Shown: piece by piece, positions 7,967 through 17,073 of the stretch | Layout: every line of letters starts with the position of its first letter | How positions within the stretch are numbered: position 1 is the stretch's first letter | Assembly (NCBI GenBank): GCA_003577105.1 | Contig: QEUQ01000005.1 | Span: forward strand, 1-64,000 | DNA length: 64,000 nucleotides | Reading direction: 5' to 3' | Source: Acidobacteriota bacterium | Lineage (GTDB): Bacteria; Actinomycetota; Acidimicrobiia; ATN3 | Made by a program: the position numbers and the translations under genes | Notes under the pieces: generated by a model | The model's database searches: none | Told to the model about the DNA's origin: nothing | The model's input: the letters and a program-made list of their open reading frames with translations, nothing else

Positions 7967-8716
7967 TCACCTGTCTTCTAGCGCTTCCATTAGTTCCCCG
8001 TGATGCGAGATCACGGCATCGGCCTCTGGATACTTCTCCGAGCGATCGTCATTCATTCCGCGATAGCGAATCGCGCGCATCCCAAACGATCGGGCACCCG
8101 CGACGTCGGTACGGCGGAGATCTCCGACGTGGGCAGCGTTGGCCGGGGCTGCGCCGAGTCCGGTCAACGCGTGCTCGAATATGACCGGTGAAGGCTTGTA
8201 ATGCCCAACCTCATCGGAAAAGGACCAATAATCGAAGTAGTCAAGGAGGTCTGAGCTCTCGAGAAACGAGCGCAGCCTGACCGACGGGGTGAAGCCCACA
8301 TCGCAGATGATTCCAACCGCAACCCCTTGGGAGCGAAGGGATTCAAGCGCCTCAACGATCCCTGGAGCGGCGTCGAGTTCGAGATTGACTCCTTCGAGCT
8401 CGAACGCCGCCCGAAGTTCGGACCGCAGCGGCGGAGAGGGCGAGACACCGATCTCTGCCAGGGCGTGATCGAGACCGTCGGCAGCGAGAAACTGGGTGTT
8501 GTCGTGCCATGAGTGCCAGTGCTGCTCGAACGCCGAATCGATCGCTGCGCTGAGTGAAGCAACGCTGACCTCATGACCGGCTTCGGCCAAGAGGTCCAGC
8601 ATGCGCTCTATGCGCAGCTGGCGCATGTATCCGGGGCGTTCCGCGGCAAGCGTGTTCCAGAAGTCAAAGGTAATTGCGGTGCACCGCTGGTTGATTTGTG
8701 ATTCCATCGGATACAT
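7967..8716 (-). CDS. HAD-superfamily hydrolase
   Basis: This is a haloacid dehalogenase-like phosphohydrolase of 249 residues. Motif I is TFDFWNTLA, the cap region is helical (about 30-110), motif II is around IICDVGFTPS, and motifs III/IV are HYKPSPVIFEHAL and HVGDLRRTDVAGA. The nucleophilic Asp of motif I is present, but the usual second Asp two residues later is Trp. This variant is seen in some HAD proteins and may alter or abolish phosphatase chemistry. The start is ATG 8716 or ATG 8707, neither with a strong ribosome site. It is divergent from the GNAT gene with almost no gap. Confidence 0.85.
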   Translation of the reverse strand: MYPMESQINQRCTAITFDFWNTLAAERPGYMRQLRIERMLDLLAEAGHEVSVASLSAAIDSAFEQHWHSWHDNTQFLAADGLDHALAEIGVSPSPPLRSELRAAFELEGVNLELDAAPGIVEALESLRSQGVAVGIICDVGFTPSVRLRSFLESSDLLDYFDYWSFSDEVGHYKPSPVIFEHALTGLGAAPANAAHVGDLRRTDVAGARSFGMRAIRYRGMNDDRSEKYPEADAVISHHGELMEALEDR

Positions 8717-9281
8717 GCCTGACGAGATTGACTATCCGCCGCTCACTTTGCCAGAGCCACCGCTGGGCGATGAAGGCTTTTTCCTTAGGCCGCCTTCGAT
8801 GTCTGACGTCGAGATCGTGTACCGCCTCTGCCAAGACCCCTCAATCAGTCGATTCACGACCATCCCCCACCCCTATGAACGCGTCCACGCTATTGAGTAC
8901 GTAGAGCGAGCCGCCGCGGATTGGGACTCAGGGATGGGGGCGTCATTTGTGATCGTCTCGAATTCCAATGAGGTGATAGGAACGATCAGCGTCTTTCGCA
9001 CGGCAAATAGCGGCACAGCTGAGATTGGTTACTGGGTAGCCGCAGATGCCCGCGGCCAGGGAATAGCCAGCCGAGCGGTGAGGCTTGTATCTCGCTGGTC
9101 AATCCAGACGATGAACTTGGCGAGACTTCAGCTGGGGACCAACCGAGAGAATTTCGCCTCGCAGCGAGTAGCCGAAAAGGCCGGATTCAAGTACGAGGGT
9201 CTGCTTCGAAACTGGCGCGAAATTCGTGGCGAGAGAGTAGACGAAGTCCATTTCTCGCTCATTCCGTCGGACCTCGAGTAG
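8715..9281 (+). CDS. GNAT family N-acetyltransferase (RimJ/RimL type)
   Basis: This acetyl-CoA-dependent transferase has 188 residues. The pattern is that of Acetyltransf_3: FLRPPSMSDVEIVYRLCQDPSI at the N-terminus, IGYWVAADARGQGIASRAV as the acetyl-CoA pyrophosphate loop, and NxxSQRVAEKAGFKYEGLLR-type ending (here NFASQRVAEKAGF). The substrate may be a ribosomal protein N-terminus or a small molecule, and cannot be told from sequence. It starts at ATG 8715, essentially back to back with the HAD gene. Confidence 0.9.
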   Translation: MPDEIDYPPLTLPEPPLGDEGFFLRPPSMSDVEIVYRLCQDPSISRFTTIPHPYERVHAIEYVERAAADWDSGMGASFVIVSNSNEVIGTISVFRTANSGTAEIGYWVAADARGQGIASRAVRLVSRWSIQTMNLARLQLGTNRENFASQRVAEKAGFKYEGLLRNWREIRGERVDEVHFSLIPSDLE

Positions 9282-9432
9282 CGGGCAACACGATGAGCCG
9301 GCACGCCGGGCTGGAATACGCGAGCTGCCAACGGCGTTTATTTCTTGTGTGAGGCTGCCCCACCGCTCTCTTCCCCACGGAGCGGCGCGAACACCACAGC
9401 GATCCCACCCGCTACGTGCAGCCGGTCACACT

Positions 9433-9474
9433 GACCGAGCCGGTCGCCGCGATTGGCGGCCGGCCGGTCTTTTT
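9433..9474 (+). terminator. intrinsic terminator
   Basis: GACCG-a-GCCGG-TCGCC (9433-9448) pairs with GGCGGCCGGCCGGTC (9455-9469), with one bulge and one G-T pair, followed by TTTTT (9470-9474). It is about 150 bases after the GNAT stop and just before the ABC exporter. The 9282-9432 stretch holds no gene that I can see. Confidence 0.75.
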
Positions 9475-9512
9475 CGCCTAACACGCTAGCCTGAGATTGC
9501 CATCCATGACAG

Positions 9513-11381
9513 TTGACCGGGAGGTACGGCATTAGGCGCAGTTCCAACATCGCACCCGAGGACCTCGCAACGGCTCGAATCGACCGGGCTCTGCTTGGGC
9601 GCGCCTGGAAGTTCGCGCGGCCGTATCACAAACGCATCGCGCTCTACTCCGTTTCCATAGTCGCAGCTGCGATTGTTGGCGTCTTGCCGCCACTCGTTTT
9701 CAGACGCCTGATTGACCACGCAATTCCGGACCGGAGCCTCGCCTCGATCAATCTATTGGTTGCTGCCGCGCTTGGAATCGTCCTGCTGGAGCTTGCCTTC
9801 ACCCTGATCAACAGATGGTTCTCCGCGTCAATTGGCGAAGGAGTGATCTTTGACATGCGCGTAGCGCTCTTCGATCACATCCAGAAGATGCCATTGGCCT
9901 TTTTCACAAGGACTCAGACGGGAGCCCTCGTAAGTCGCATGCAGAGCGACGTCGTGGGCGCACAGTCAACTGTCACGACCCTGGCCACCGTGGTATCGGA
10001 GACCATGGTCCTGGCCACGACGCTGATCGCGATGTTCTCGATCAGCCCTCAGGCCACCTTGCTCGCGCTGCTCCTGGTTCCTGCCGTCGTAGTGCTCGAC
10101 AGGCGGATCGGGCGAAAGATCATTGCGATCTCGCGCGAACGCATGACGCTCAACGCCAACATGAACTCGAACATCACGGAGCGCTTCGGCGTGAGTGGCG
10201 CGCTGATCGTCAAGCTCTTTGGCCGTCCAAGCGAGGAGTCCCGCGACTTCACAGCCAAGGCCCGTGCCGTGAGGGACACCGGCGTCACCTCAGCAATGCT
10301 CAATCGCACCTACAACGCTGTTCTCACCACTGTCGCCGGCATCGGAACCGCCGCCGTCTATTGGTTCGGAGGTCGCGCTGTGATCTCTGATGCGATCAGC
10401 GTGGGATCGCTCGTAGCTCTCGCCCTTTACGTTCAGCGGCTCTACGCGCCGCTCACTTCCATGGCCGGCGCCAGGCTAGATCTGCTGACCGCGCTGGTTT
10501 CATTTGAGAGATGTTTTGAGGTGCTCGACAAGGCGCCGGCCATTGTCGATTCCCCCGACGCCGTTCCACTAGCTCTTGGCGCGGGCGAAATCAACTTCGC
10601 CGACGTCTGGTTCCGTTATTCGGCACCTCTCGATGTCTCGATTCCGTCCCTGGAGGCGGGTACAGAGCAAGAGCTCTCTGGCGATCCATCGGAATGGATC
10701 CTCAAGGGGATCACCTTCACCGCCAAAGCTGGTACGACGACTGCTCTGGTAGGGCCGTCGGGTGCGGGCAAGACGTCGCTCGCGTCACTCATCCCGAGGC
10801 TTCATGACGTGACGCGCGGTTCAGTCTCGATTGACGGCCAAGATGTCCGGGATGTCACGCTAGAGAGCCTGCGGCGCAACGTTGGTGTGGTGAGCCAGGA
10901 TCCGCACCTCTTCCATGACTCGATCGCCTCGAATCTCCGCTACGCCAAGCCGAATGCAAGCGACGAGGAAATAGTCCGTGCGTGCAAGGCCGCAAGGATC
11001 CATGACCTGGTCGTATCGCTCCCTGATGGGTATGAAACCGTTGTGGGCGAGCGGGGCTACCGTATGTCTGGAGGGGAGAAACAGCGCCTGGCAATAGCTC
11101 GCGTATTCCTTGAGAATCCGGGTGTTGTGATTCTCGACGAGGCCACTGCTCACCTCGATACTGAGACCGAAGCCCTGATACAGCAGGCACTTGGCGAGGT
11201 GCTCGCCTGGCGTACGGCGATAGTGATCGCGCACCGGCTTTCGACAATTCGCAACGCGGAGCAGGTTCTGGTTCTTCACGACGGACGGATCACCGAGACC
11301 GGCACCTACGATCAGCTGGCCGGTGAAGGGAAGCTGCCCCTTAGCTCTTCGGCGAATACAGATCAGGCTCGAGGTAGATGA
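9513..11381 (+). CDS. ABC exporter, fused membrane and ATP-binding domains
   Basis: This is a half-transporter of the MsbA/lipid-drug exporter type, 622 residues from the earliest start. Six transmembrane helices lie at about 40-330. The nucleotide domain at about 375-610 has Walker A GPSGAGKTS, signature MSGGEKQRLAIARV, Walker B VVILDEATAHLD and switch His in IVIAHRLST. The substrate is unknown. The start is unclear: TTG 9513 has no ribosome site, while GGGAGGT at 9519-9525 lies five bases before an in-frame ATT at 9531. The end overlaps the convergent CDF gene by 41 bases. It should work as a homodimer. Confidence 0.9.
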   Translation: MTGRYGIRRSSNIAPEDLATARIDRALLGRAWKFARPYHKRIALYSVSIVAAAIVGVLPPLVFRRLIDHAIPDRSLASINLLVAAALGIVLLELAFTLINRWFSASIGEGVIFDMRVALFDHIQKMPLAFFTRTQTGALVSRMQSDVVGAQSTVTTLATVVSETMVLATTLIAMFSISPQATLLALLLVPAVVVLDRRIGRKIIAISRERMTLNANMNSNITERFGVSGALIVKLFGRPSEESRDFTAKARAVRDTGVTSAMLNRTYNAVLTTVAGIGTAAVYWFGGRAVISDAISVGSLVALALYVQRLYAPLTSMAGARLDLLTALVSFERCFEVLDKAPAIVDSPDAVPLALGAGEINFADVWFRYSAPLDVSIPSLEAGTEQELSGDPSEWILKGITFTAKAGTTTALVGPSGAGKTSLASLIPRLHDVTRGSVSIDGQDVRDVTLESLRRNVGVVSQDPHLFHDSIASNLRYAKPNASDEEIVRACKAARIHDLVVSLPDGYETVVGERGYRMSGGEKQRLAIARVFLENPGVVILDEATAHLDTETEALIQQALGEVLAWRTAIVIAHRLSTIRNAEQVLVLHDGRITETGTYDQLAGEGKLPLSSSANTDQARGR

Positions 11382-12258
11382 TCTCAGCCGCTGGAAGCGC
11401 CTCTCGGATGCGCTCCTCAGCCAAGTTGATCGATTCAGCGACCTCGACGAAGCTCAGCTCCTCGCGAAGGTCGATCTTCGCCGCCACCAAGATCTCATCG
11501 GGGCCGAGGTGCAGCGTGCGAAGGTGAATCAAGTGCTCGATTGCCTCGACGGATTCGATCGCGCCCGAGATCTTCTCCTCATCGGTCTCGCTGGCCCTCT
11601 CCCCAATAAGCAAGCTCTTCATTTCAGCTGCAAGAACGACGGCTATTGCTCCGAGCAGTGCGGCGATCGCGAGCGTGCCGATGGCGTCAAAGATTCCGTT
11701 GTGAGTAATCATCGCCAGAGCAACGCCTGTGAGTGCCAGAGCAAGACCGATAAGGGCGCCGGCATCTTCAAGGAGAACCACGGGCAGCTCCGCGTGGCGG
11801 GATGTGTGAATGAATCCCCACCAGCTCAAACTGCCCTTCACTTGCCGCGATTCCTTGATCGCCGTCCGAAACGAGAAGCCCTCGAGGAGAATCGCCGCAA
11901 GCAGGATTCCAACGGCGACCAGTGGCGACTCAAGGGGGTGAGGGTGCCGGAGCTTCTCGATCCCCTCGTACAGGGAGAAGAGCGCACCTAGGGAGAACAG
12001 GATCATGGCGACCACAAATGCCCAGAAATAGCGCTCGGGCCCGTAGCCAAATGGCCTGCGCGCGTCAGGGTCGCGGCCGCCCCGCTTCATGCCAAGGAGG
12101 AGTAATCCCTGATTGCCCGTATCAGCAATTGAATGTGCCCCCTCGGCGAGCATTGCTGCTGAGCCCGTGATGGCAAAACCGGCGAACTTCGCCGCTGCTA
12201 TTCCGGCATTTGCCAGAAGTGCGGCGACTACTGCCTTGGTACCGCTACCCGCGCTCAA
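11341..12258 (-). CDS. cation diffusion facilitator (CDF/ZnT) transporter
   Basis: This proton-coupled divalent-metal exporter has 305 residues and six transmembrane helices. The His/Asp metal site appears as AEGAHSIADTGNQ (helix 2) and VLLEDAGALIG (helix 5). The cytoplasmic ferredoxin-like domain covers about 220-300. The helix 5 pair is E-D and not the common H/D-xxx-D, which may shift metal preference, and the metal is not predictable. TTG 12258 overlaps the stop of the upstream dehydrogenase gene (TTGA), so the two are translationally coupled. Confidence 0.88.
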   Translation of the reverse strand: MSAGSGTKAVVAALLANAGIAAAKFAGFAITGSAAMLAEGAHSIADTGNQGLLLLGMKRGGRDPDARRPFGYGPERYFWAFVVAMILFSLGALFSLYEGIEKLRHPHPLESPLVAVGILLAAILLEGFSFRTAIKESRQVKGSLSWWGFIHTSRHAELPVVLLEDAGALIGLALALTGVALAMITHNGIFDAIGTLAIAALLGAIAVVLAAEMKSLLIGERASETDEEKISGAIESVEAIEHLIHLRTLHLGPDEILVAAKIDLREELSFVEVAESINLAEERIREALPAAEIIYLEPDLYSPKS

Positions 12259-13025
12259 CCTTTGGGGGGCATGCGGATCGCGCCGTCGAGGCGGATCGTC
12301 TCACCGTTGAGGTAGTCGTTCTCTGCCATGTGAGCGACGAGAGCGGCGAAGTCCTCAGGTGCTCCAAGGCGTTTGGGAAATGGAATGTTCGCCGCAAGTG
12401 CATCGCGGCGATCCTGTGGGAGCAGTGCAAGCATCGGCGTATCGAAAGTTCCTGGCGCAATCGTCAGGACCCTGATGCCAAGTGACGCCAAGTCCCTTGC
12501 CGCCGGCAAAGTCATCGAAACCACCGCGCCTTTCGACGCGGCGTAGGCGATCTGGCCAATTTGCCCGTCGAAGGCGGCCACCGAGGCCGTGTTGACGATC
12601 AGTCCCCGCTCTCCATCTTCAACTGGATCTGTCTTGGCCATCGCGGCCGCGCCAACGCGCATGACATTGAAGGTTCCAAAGACATTGATCTCGGTTACCT
12701 TCTTGAAGACGTCGAAATCGTGCGGATTGCCGGCCTTGTCGACGACCCGGCTCGCCCATCCGATACCTGCGCAGTTCACGACAATGCGAAGTGGCCCCAT
12801 AGATGCCGCTGTGTCCACGGCCACCTCGACCTGAGCGGGATCGGTCACGTCGGTATGTACGAAAGCGGCGACATCTCCAAGTTCGCCTGCAAGCGCGTCA
12901 CCCTTTGACTGATCGCGGTCAACAATCACAGCCTTGGCGCCGGCGCCGGTGAGCTTGCGGACCACTGCCTCGCCAAGTCCCGATGCGCCGCCGGTTACGA
13001 GTGCGGCTACGCCGTCGATTTTCAT
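12255..13025 (-). CDS. short-chain dehydrogenase, type II 3-hydroxyacyl-CoA dehydrogenase-like
   Basis: This is a classical SDR of 256 residues. It has the NAD-binding motif TGGASGLG at 12-19, NCAG, the catalytic Ser in NTASVAAFDGQIGQIAYAASK and the YxxxK pair in the same stretch. The acidic IVDRD after strand 2 predicts NAD rather than NADP. The long insert around 100-115 and the PFPKRLGAPEDFA ending resemble HSD17B10-type 3-hydroxyacyl-CoA dehydrogenases. GGAGG precedes ATG 13025. It is coupled to the CDF transporter gene downstream. The 114 bases upstream (13026-13139) hold no gene. Confidence 0.9.
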   Translation of the reverse strand: MKIDGVAALVTGGASGLGEAVVRKLTGAGAKAVIVDRDQSKGDALAGELGDVAAFVHTDVTDPAQVEVAVDTAASMGPLRIVVNCAGIGWASRVVDKAGNPHDFDVFKKVTEINVFGTFNVMRVGAAAMAKTDPVEDGERGLIVNTASVAAFDGQIGQIAYAASKGAVVSMTLPAARDLASLGIRVLTIAPGTFDTPMLALLPQDRRDALAANIPFPKRLGAPEDFAALVAHMAENDYLNGETIRLDGAIRMPPKG

Positions 13026-13139
13026 TGCGCCTCCAGTTGATGTGAACTGACTTTGCCCATGGGCAGCTCGTCGCCATGCCCGCCAAGCAGAAGAGGCAAG
13101 GGTATTCCCGCGACGCAGATGTTTGCCATATGGGATGTG

Positions 13140-16100
13140 CTAGCCGGCAGCCCCTATCACCGCCGCGCCACCGGTCACAACCCCGCCAATCGAAGAAGAT
13201 CCATATCGCATGTAAGTCGGGCGCTCGACCACGATCTGTGAATTGGAGAAGACTGCCGCAGCCGCGTACTTGTTCCGGCCGATGTCGGCAAAGACCGTAA
13301 TCGTTGAACGCGAATTCGGGGGGAGCGCGTAGCGCCGTGACTCTGTCAAGCCGTTGGCATGCATATATAAGACCGATGCGTAGGCGGTGAAAGGGTTCGC
13401 GTTCTGGATGGTCAGGAACTCGTCATAGCTATTTGTCGTCTCGCCTGATGCGAAGTAGTAGGCCCGGGCCGTTGTTGTGATTCCCACAGCATCGTGGCCG
13501 CCGCTCACAAACGAGCCATCGAAGGCCAGGTTGTATCCGAAATACATCGGGCGTTCGGCGACGATCGGCTGATCTGAGCTGAGGCGGGCTGAGACCTCTA
13601 CGTTGCGCCCTGCCTCCGCAGCGGAGTGAACGTGGATCGTCCTGCGGCTACGCGAAGGCACGGAGAGCCCGGTCACCTTTGTGCCACCGCCACCGAGCTG
13701 GTAGGTAGTGGTCACGGTTGTCGTTAGCAATCCGGGGTTCTGGACCGTGATGTATTCATCAAAGCCTCCTCCGGTGTAACCCTCCGCAAAACTCCACTGC
13801 GTCGATGGCGAATTTGCCCCGACTACCGCATGCCCGCCATCCCACGAGCCGCCATAGAGGAAGTACATCGGGCGTTCGGCGACGATCGGCTGGCTTGATG
13901 TGACCTTGGTTGACACCTCGTGCCCCCTCCCAACATCTGAGGGACCATGAACCGTGCGGGTGGTCCTGCTCTTCGGGGGCAAGGTGACGGTGATGTCCGG
14001 GAGGGGGCCGGCACTTCGCTGATAACTGATTACCGCCGTGACGGTTGAGGCATTGGGGTTCTGAAGGGTCAGGTACTGATCGAACCCGGGGGCCGTATAG
14101 CCCTCGGCGAAGTACCAGCTCGTGGCGGGAGAACGCGCACCCAACGCATTGTGGTGGCCTCCGACAGAGCCGTTGTAGAGGAAGAACATTGGGCGCTCGG
14201 CTACGACAGGCTGGTTGGATGTGATGTGAGTCGAGACCTCCTTACCCGGTCCGACCCCAAAAGAGGTTCCGTTGACATCCACGGTTGATCGTTGTTTGGG
14301 AGCTACGTCGAGACTCTTGAGAACTTCCCCGCCACCATTTAGCTGATACTTGATGTCCACATGCGCGGAGACCTCGCCCGGATTTTGAATATCCAGATAT
14401 TGCTGGAATCCCGATCCGGTATATCCCTCAGCGAAGTACCAGTCCGTTGCTGCGCCCGGATAAGAAATCAGCGCAACCTCTATGTAGTAGTTGAGATTCG
14501 GTACTGGCCCGACTGAGTCGTAACTGATTACCAAGGTGAAGTTGTTCCATGCCGGAGCGTCGTCGACTACGAAGCAGGGGGGCGAGCCAACCGGAGCCTG
14601 CACCGCAGCCACTTCGTCACCGGTGCGCTGTTTGACAAGCGAGACGGCCATGACCGGAGATAGCTCTACCTGCGAGACGCATGCCTTGAACGGCAGACCG
14701 CCCGAATTGCCAATTGCGATGAAGTCCGTTCCCCACGGCTCTAGCCGGTGGTTTCCGGCGAAGCGGCTGTCGTAGGGAATCGCGGGTGAGCCCGTGAAAG
14801 GGATCGTTGCCTCGATCGAGACCTCGCGGTACTGGGCGGCATATCCGCCCGGCCAGTAATCCGAGGTCAGGAATGTGTACGGAGCGTTCGCCGGATTGTC
14901 AGACATGACCTTGAGGGCAATTGCGAAGTTCTTATAGACGGCGTCGAGCGAGGTTCCGGCGGCGAGCATCGCATTTCGCAACGCGCTTCCCGTGTCGTTG
15001 GTCGCAACCAGCTGCTCCCAAATCTCGCGAATTCGCTGTGCTCCTCCGTAGTGCTCCATGTAGTACTGGTGGAATAGCCAGGAGGCATATGGGCGCAGGG
15101 ATGGTCCGGCCAGTGACGTCAGAGTGAAGTCTGGGGCACTGAGGAAATCGCCATTGAAGAGCCAGTTGTAGGCGTCAGCGTCAACCTGCGTCGCTGACCA
15201 ATGAGCAGTGGACTCTTGAATCCAGGCGCCACCCAAAATGCTGTAACCGAACTGAATCGAATGATGGAACTCGTGAGCTGCAATTTGATTGAGAAAGAAG
15301 GTAATCGCGTCTGACGGCATATTGGGGAGTGCAGCAGGATTTGGGTGCATTTGCACGTATGACGAATAAGCCCACTGCTCTACGCGGGCAACGCTGTTTT
15401 CGTTGTCTCTCAAGGAGCCAGTCCCCGACTGCGCCGCGCATGTCGTCTGGGTATACCCCCAAGCTCCAGCCGTGTTGATCGGGTCGCCTGCTGACGGGGT
15501 CGAGACAAATACGTCATATCTCCCGGAGCCCCCGGTGTTCACGCAGCCTGGCGAGGTCGGTCCGGCATCGGTCGGAGGGGCTGTCCATCCGAGCTGGGTG
15601 ACGAACTTCTGCCACGCGTTTTCGAAGTAGGTCCCAGTTGAGATGGCATAGGCCGGCGTCGAGGCGCATGACCCAGCCCAGCCAGCGGTTCCCGAATCGA
15701 AATGCACGTCGAACCTGGCCGTTGAGTACACGCATCCAATTGCCGGATATAGAGCTGGTGGAAACAGCACGTCATCGCCCTCAACGTAGAAGCCGAGCCC
15801 CAAGATCTCGTCCCGGGCGGTCGAGCCGACCGAGGGCCACGTCTCTCGCAGCGCAGACATGAGAAATGTGGGGTCCCATGCGCCGCCCCGGTATCGCTCC
15901 GGCACTTCACTCGATCCGGTCAATAGCCGAGCGGCAGTGACCGCCCACTCATCGGTCCCAATTTCACCGGCCGCAAGATCGTCACCCAGGCGAGTGACGG
16001 GATTATCGCCGGCAAATGGCGAATGCTCCCTTGCGTCGCCAACGGGATCGCCCCCTGATTCGGGCTCAGACCGGTGCTCTCCGGGAACTTCTGCTAAGTA

Positions 16101-16256
16101 CCCCTGAGCCGTGACGGCATCGACGCCGGTCGAGAAAGTCGCGCTCGACGCTGCGGCTGCCACCAAGACGGCGGCCACCAGCGCGACAAGTGGAACCGAC
16201 CATCGCCAATTCCATGTCCTCTGGCGAACTTTCAACGGCTGCCTTCCGTAATTCAA
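13140..16256 (-). CDS. large secreted HExxH protein with four C-terminal surface modules
   Basis: This exported protein has 1038 residues and an N-terminal hydrophobic segment (about 21-40). The central domain has HEFHH at 328-332, with Glu348 in WIQESTAHW as a likely third zinc ligand. This arrangement resembles MXAN_6640-type putative metalloproteases. The C-terminal 430 residues are four copies of a module of about 100 residues (starting near 606, 714, 821 and 933), each with YFAEGYT or a variant, an NP/NA turn and ERPMYF. They are probably beta-sandwich adhesion or anchoring modules. Start is TTG 16256 with AAGGA upstream. No LPxTG motif is present. A related module ends the YVTN protein at 35-36 kb. 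Confidence 0.8.
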   Translation of the reverse strand: MNYGRQPLKVRQRTWNWRWSVPLVALVAAVLVAAAASSATFSTGVDAVTAQGYLAEVPGEHRSEPESGGDPVGDAREHSPFAGDNPVTRLGDDLAAGEIGTDEWAVTAARLLTGSSEVPERYRGGAWDPTFLMSALRETWPSVGSTARDEILGLGFYVEGDDVLFPPALYPAIGCVYSTARFDVHFDSGTAGWAGSCASTPAYAISTGTYFENAWQKFVTQLGWTAPPTDAGPTSPGCVNTGGSGRYDVFVSTPSAGDPINTAGAWGYTQTTCAAQSGTGSLRDNENSVARVEQWAYSSYVQMHPNPAALPNMPSDAITFFLNQIAAHEFHHSIQFGYSILGGAWIQESTAHWSATQVDADAYNWLFNGDFLSAPDFTLTSLAGPSLRPYASWLFHQYYMEHYGGAQRIREIWEQLVATNDTGSALRNAMLAAGTSLDAVYKNFAIALKVMSDNPANAPYTFLTSDYWPGGYAAQYREVSIEATIPFTGSPAIPYDSRFAGNHRLEPWGTDFIAIGNSGGLPFKACVSQVELSPVMAVSLVKQRTGDEVAAVQAPVGSPPCFVVDDAPAWNNFTLVISYDSVGPVPNLNYYIEVALISYPGAATDWYFAEGYTGSGFQQYLDIQNPGEVSAHVDIKYQLNGGGEVLKSLDVAPKQRSTVDVNGTSFGVGPGKEVSTHITSNQPVVAERPMFFLYNGSVGGHHNALGARSPATSWYFAEGYTAPGFDQYLTLQNPNASTVTAVISYQRSAGPLPDITVTLPPKSRTTRTVHGPSDVGRGHEVSTKVTSSQPIVAERPMYFLYGGSWDGGHAVVGANSPSTQWSFAEGYTGGGFDEYITVQNPGLLTTTVTTTYQLGGGGTKVTGLSVPSRSRRTIHVHSAAEAGRNVEVSARLSSDQPIVAERPMYFGYNLAFDGSFVSGGHDAVGITTTARAYYFASGETTNSYDEFLTIQNANPFTAYASVLYMHANGLTESRRYALPPNSRSTITVFADIGRNKYAAAAVFSNSQIVVERPTYMRYGSSSIGGVVTGGAAVIGAAG

Positions 16257-16354
16257 GTAGTAGTTCCTTAAGATATCGGTGATTCAGTAAACGATTTGCA
16301 GCCCTGACGATTGCGCCGGACCTTCGGGGCCGGCGTCAACCAAGGAGACAGCCA

Positions 16355-17044
16355 ATGGCGCAGCCGTACGCGATTCCAACGACGGAAACCAGGACCCGAG
16401 CCCAATCCATCTTCTTCACCAAGGTCTTTTCGTGGATGGCAATTGGTCTGGGTATTACGGGTGTTCTTGCCTTTGTGGTTGCCAACGCAGGGATAAGGCC
16501 AAGCAACGGACTACTCATGATCTTGACCTTTGCCCAGCTAGGCATGGTTCTGGGGATCTCCTTTGGCATCAATCGGATCTCCGCAACCGTGGCAACCGGA
16601 CTGTTCATCGCCTACTCGGCGCTCATGGGGATTTGGTTGAGCTATGTCTTCGTCTACTACTCGCTTGGGACCATTACTGCCGCGTTTTTTGTAACCGGCG
16701 GCACGTTTTTCGCAATGGCCTTGATTGGATGGGTTACCAAACGCGATCTAACCGGCTTCGGCGGATTCTTGATGATGGCTCTGATCGGGCTCGTGATCGC
16801 CTCAATCGTCGGGATCTTCTGGAACTTCCCGGGACGCACATTCATCGTCATGTATGTCGGCCTATTTATCTTTCTCGGCTTGACCATCTACGAAGTGTGG
16901 GCCCTCAAGCGAGGTGCGGAAGGCGCAATTGCTGCGGGCGGCGAGTTCGAACAGAAGGCTGCGATCATGGGCGCACTCGCGCTCTACATCAACTTCATCA
17001 ACATCTTTATTCGGATATTGGCGCTCTTTGGCAGCAACCGGTGA
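16355..17044 (+). CDS. Bax inhibitor-1/YccA family membrane protein
   Basis: This protein of the TMBIM/BI-1 family has 229 residues and seven predicted transmembrane helices. It opens FFTKVFSWMAIGLGITGVLAF and closes ALALYINFINIFIRIL, both family signatures. Bacterial members include a pH-gated calcium leak channel (YetJ) and a protein that interacts with FtsH (YccA). Which role applies here is unknown. AAGGAGA lies six bases before ATG 16355. It is divergent from the large secreted protein, and the 98 bases between them should hold both promoters. Confidence 0.93.
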   Translation: MAQPYAIPTTETRTRAQSIFFTKVFSWMAIGLGITGVLAFVVANAGIRPSNGLLMILTFAQLGMVLGISFGINRISATVATGLFIAYSALMGIWLSYVFVYYSLGTITAAFFVTGGTFFAMALIGWVTKRDLTGFGGFLMMALIGLVIASIVGIFWNFPGRTFIVMYVGLFIFLGLTIYEVWALKRGAEGAIAAGGEFEQKAAIMGALALYINFINIFIRILALFGSNR

Positions 17045-17073
17045 TTCGGCGGCTAGTTGTCAGAACCCAAGCC

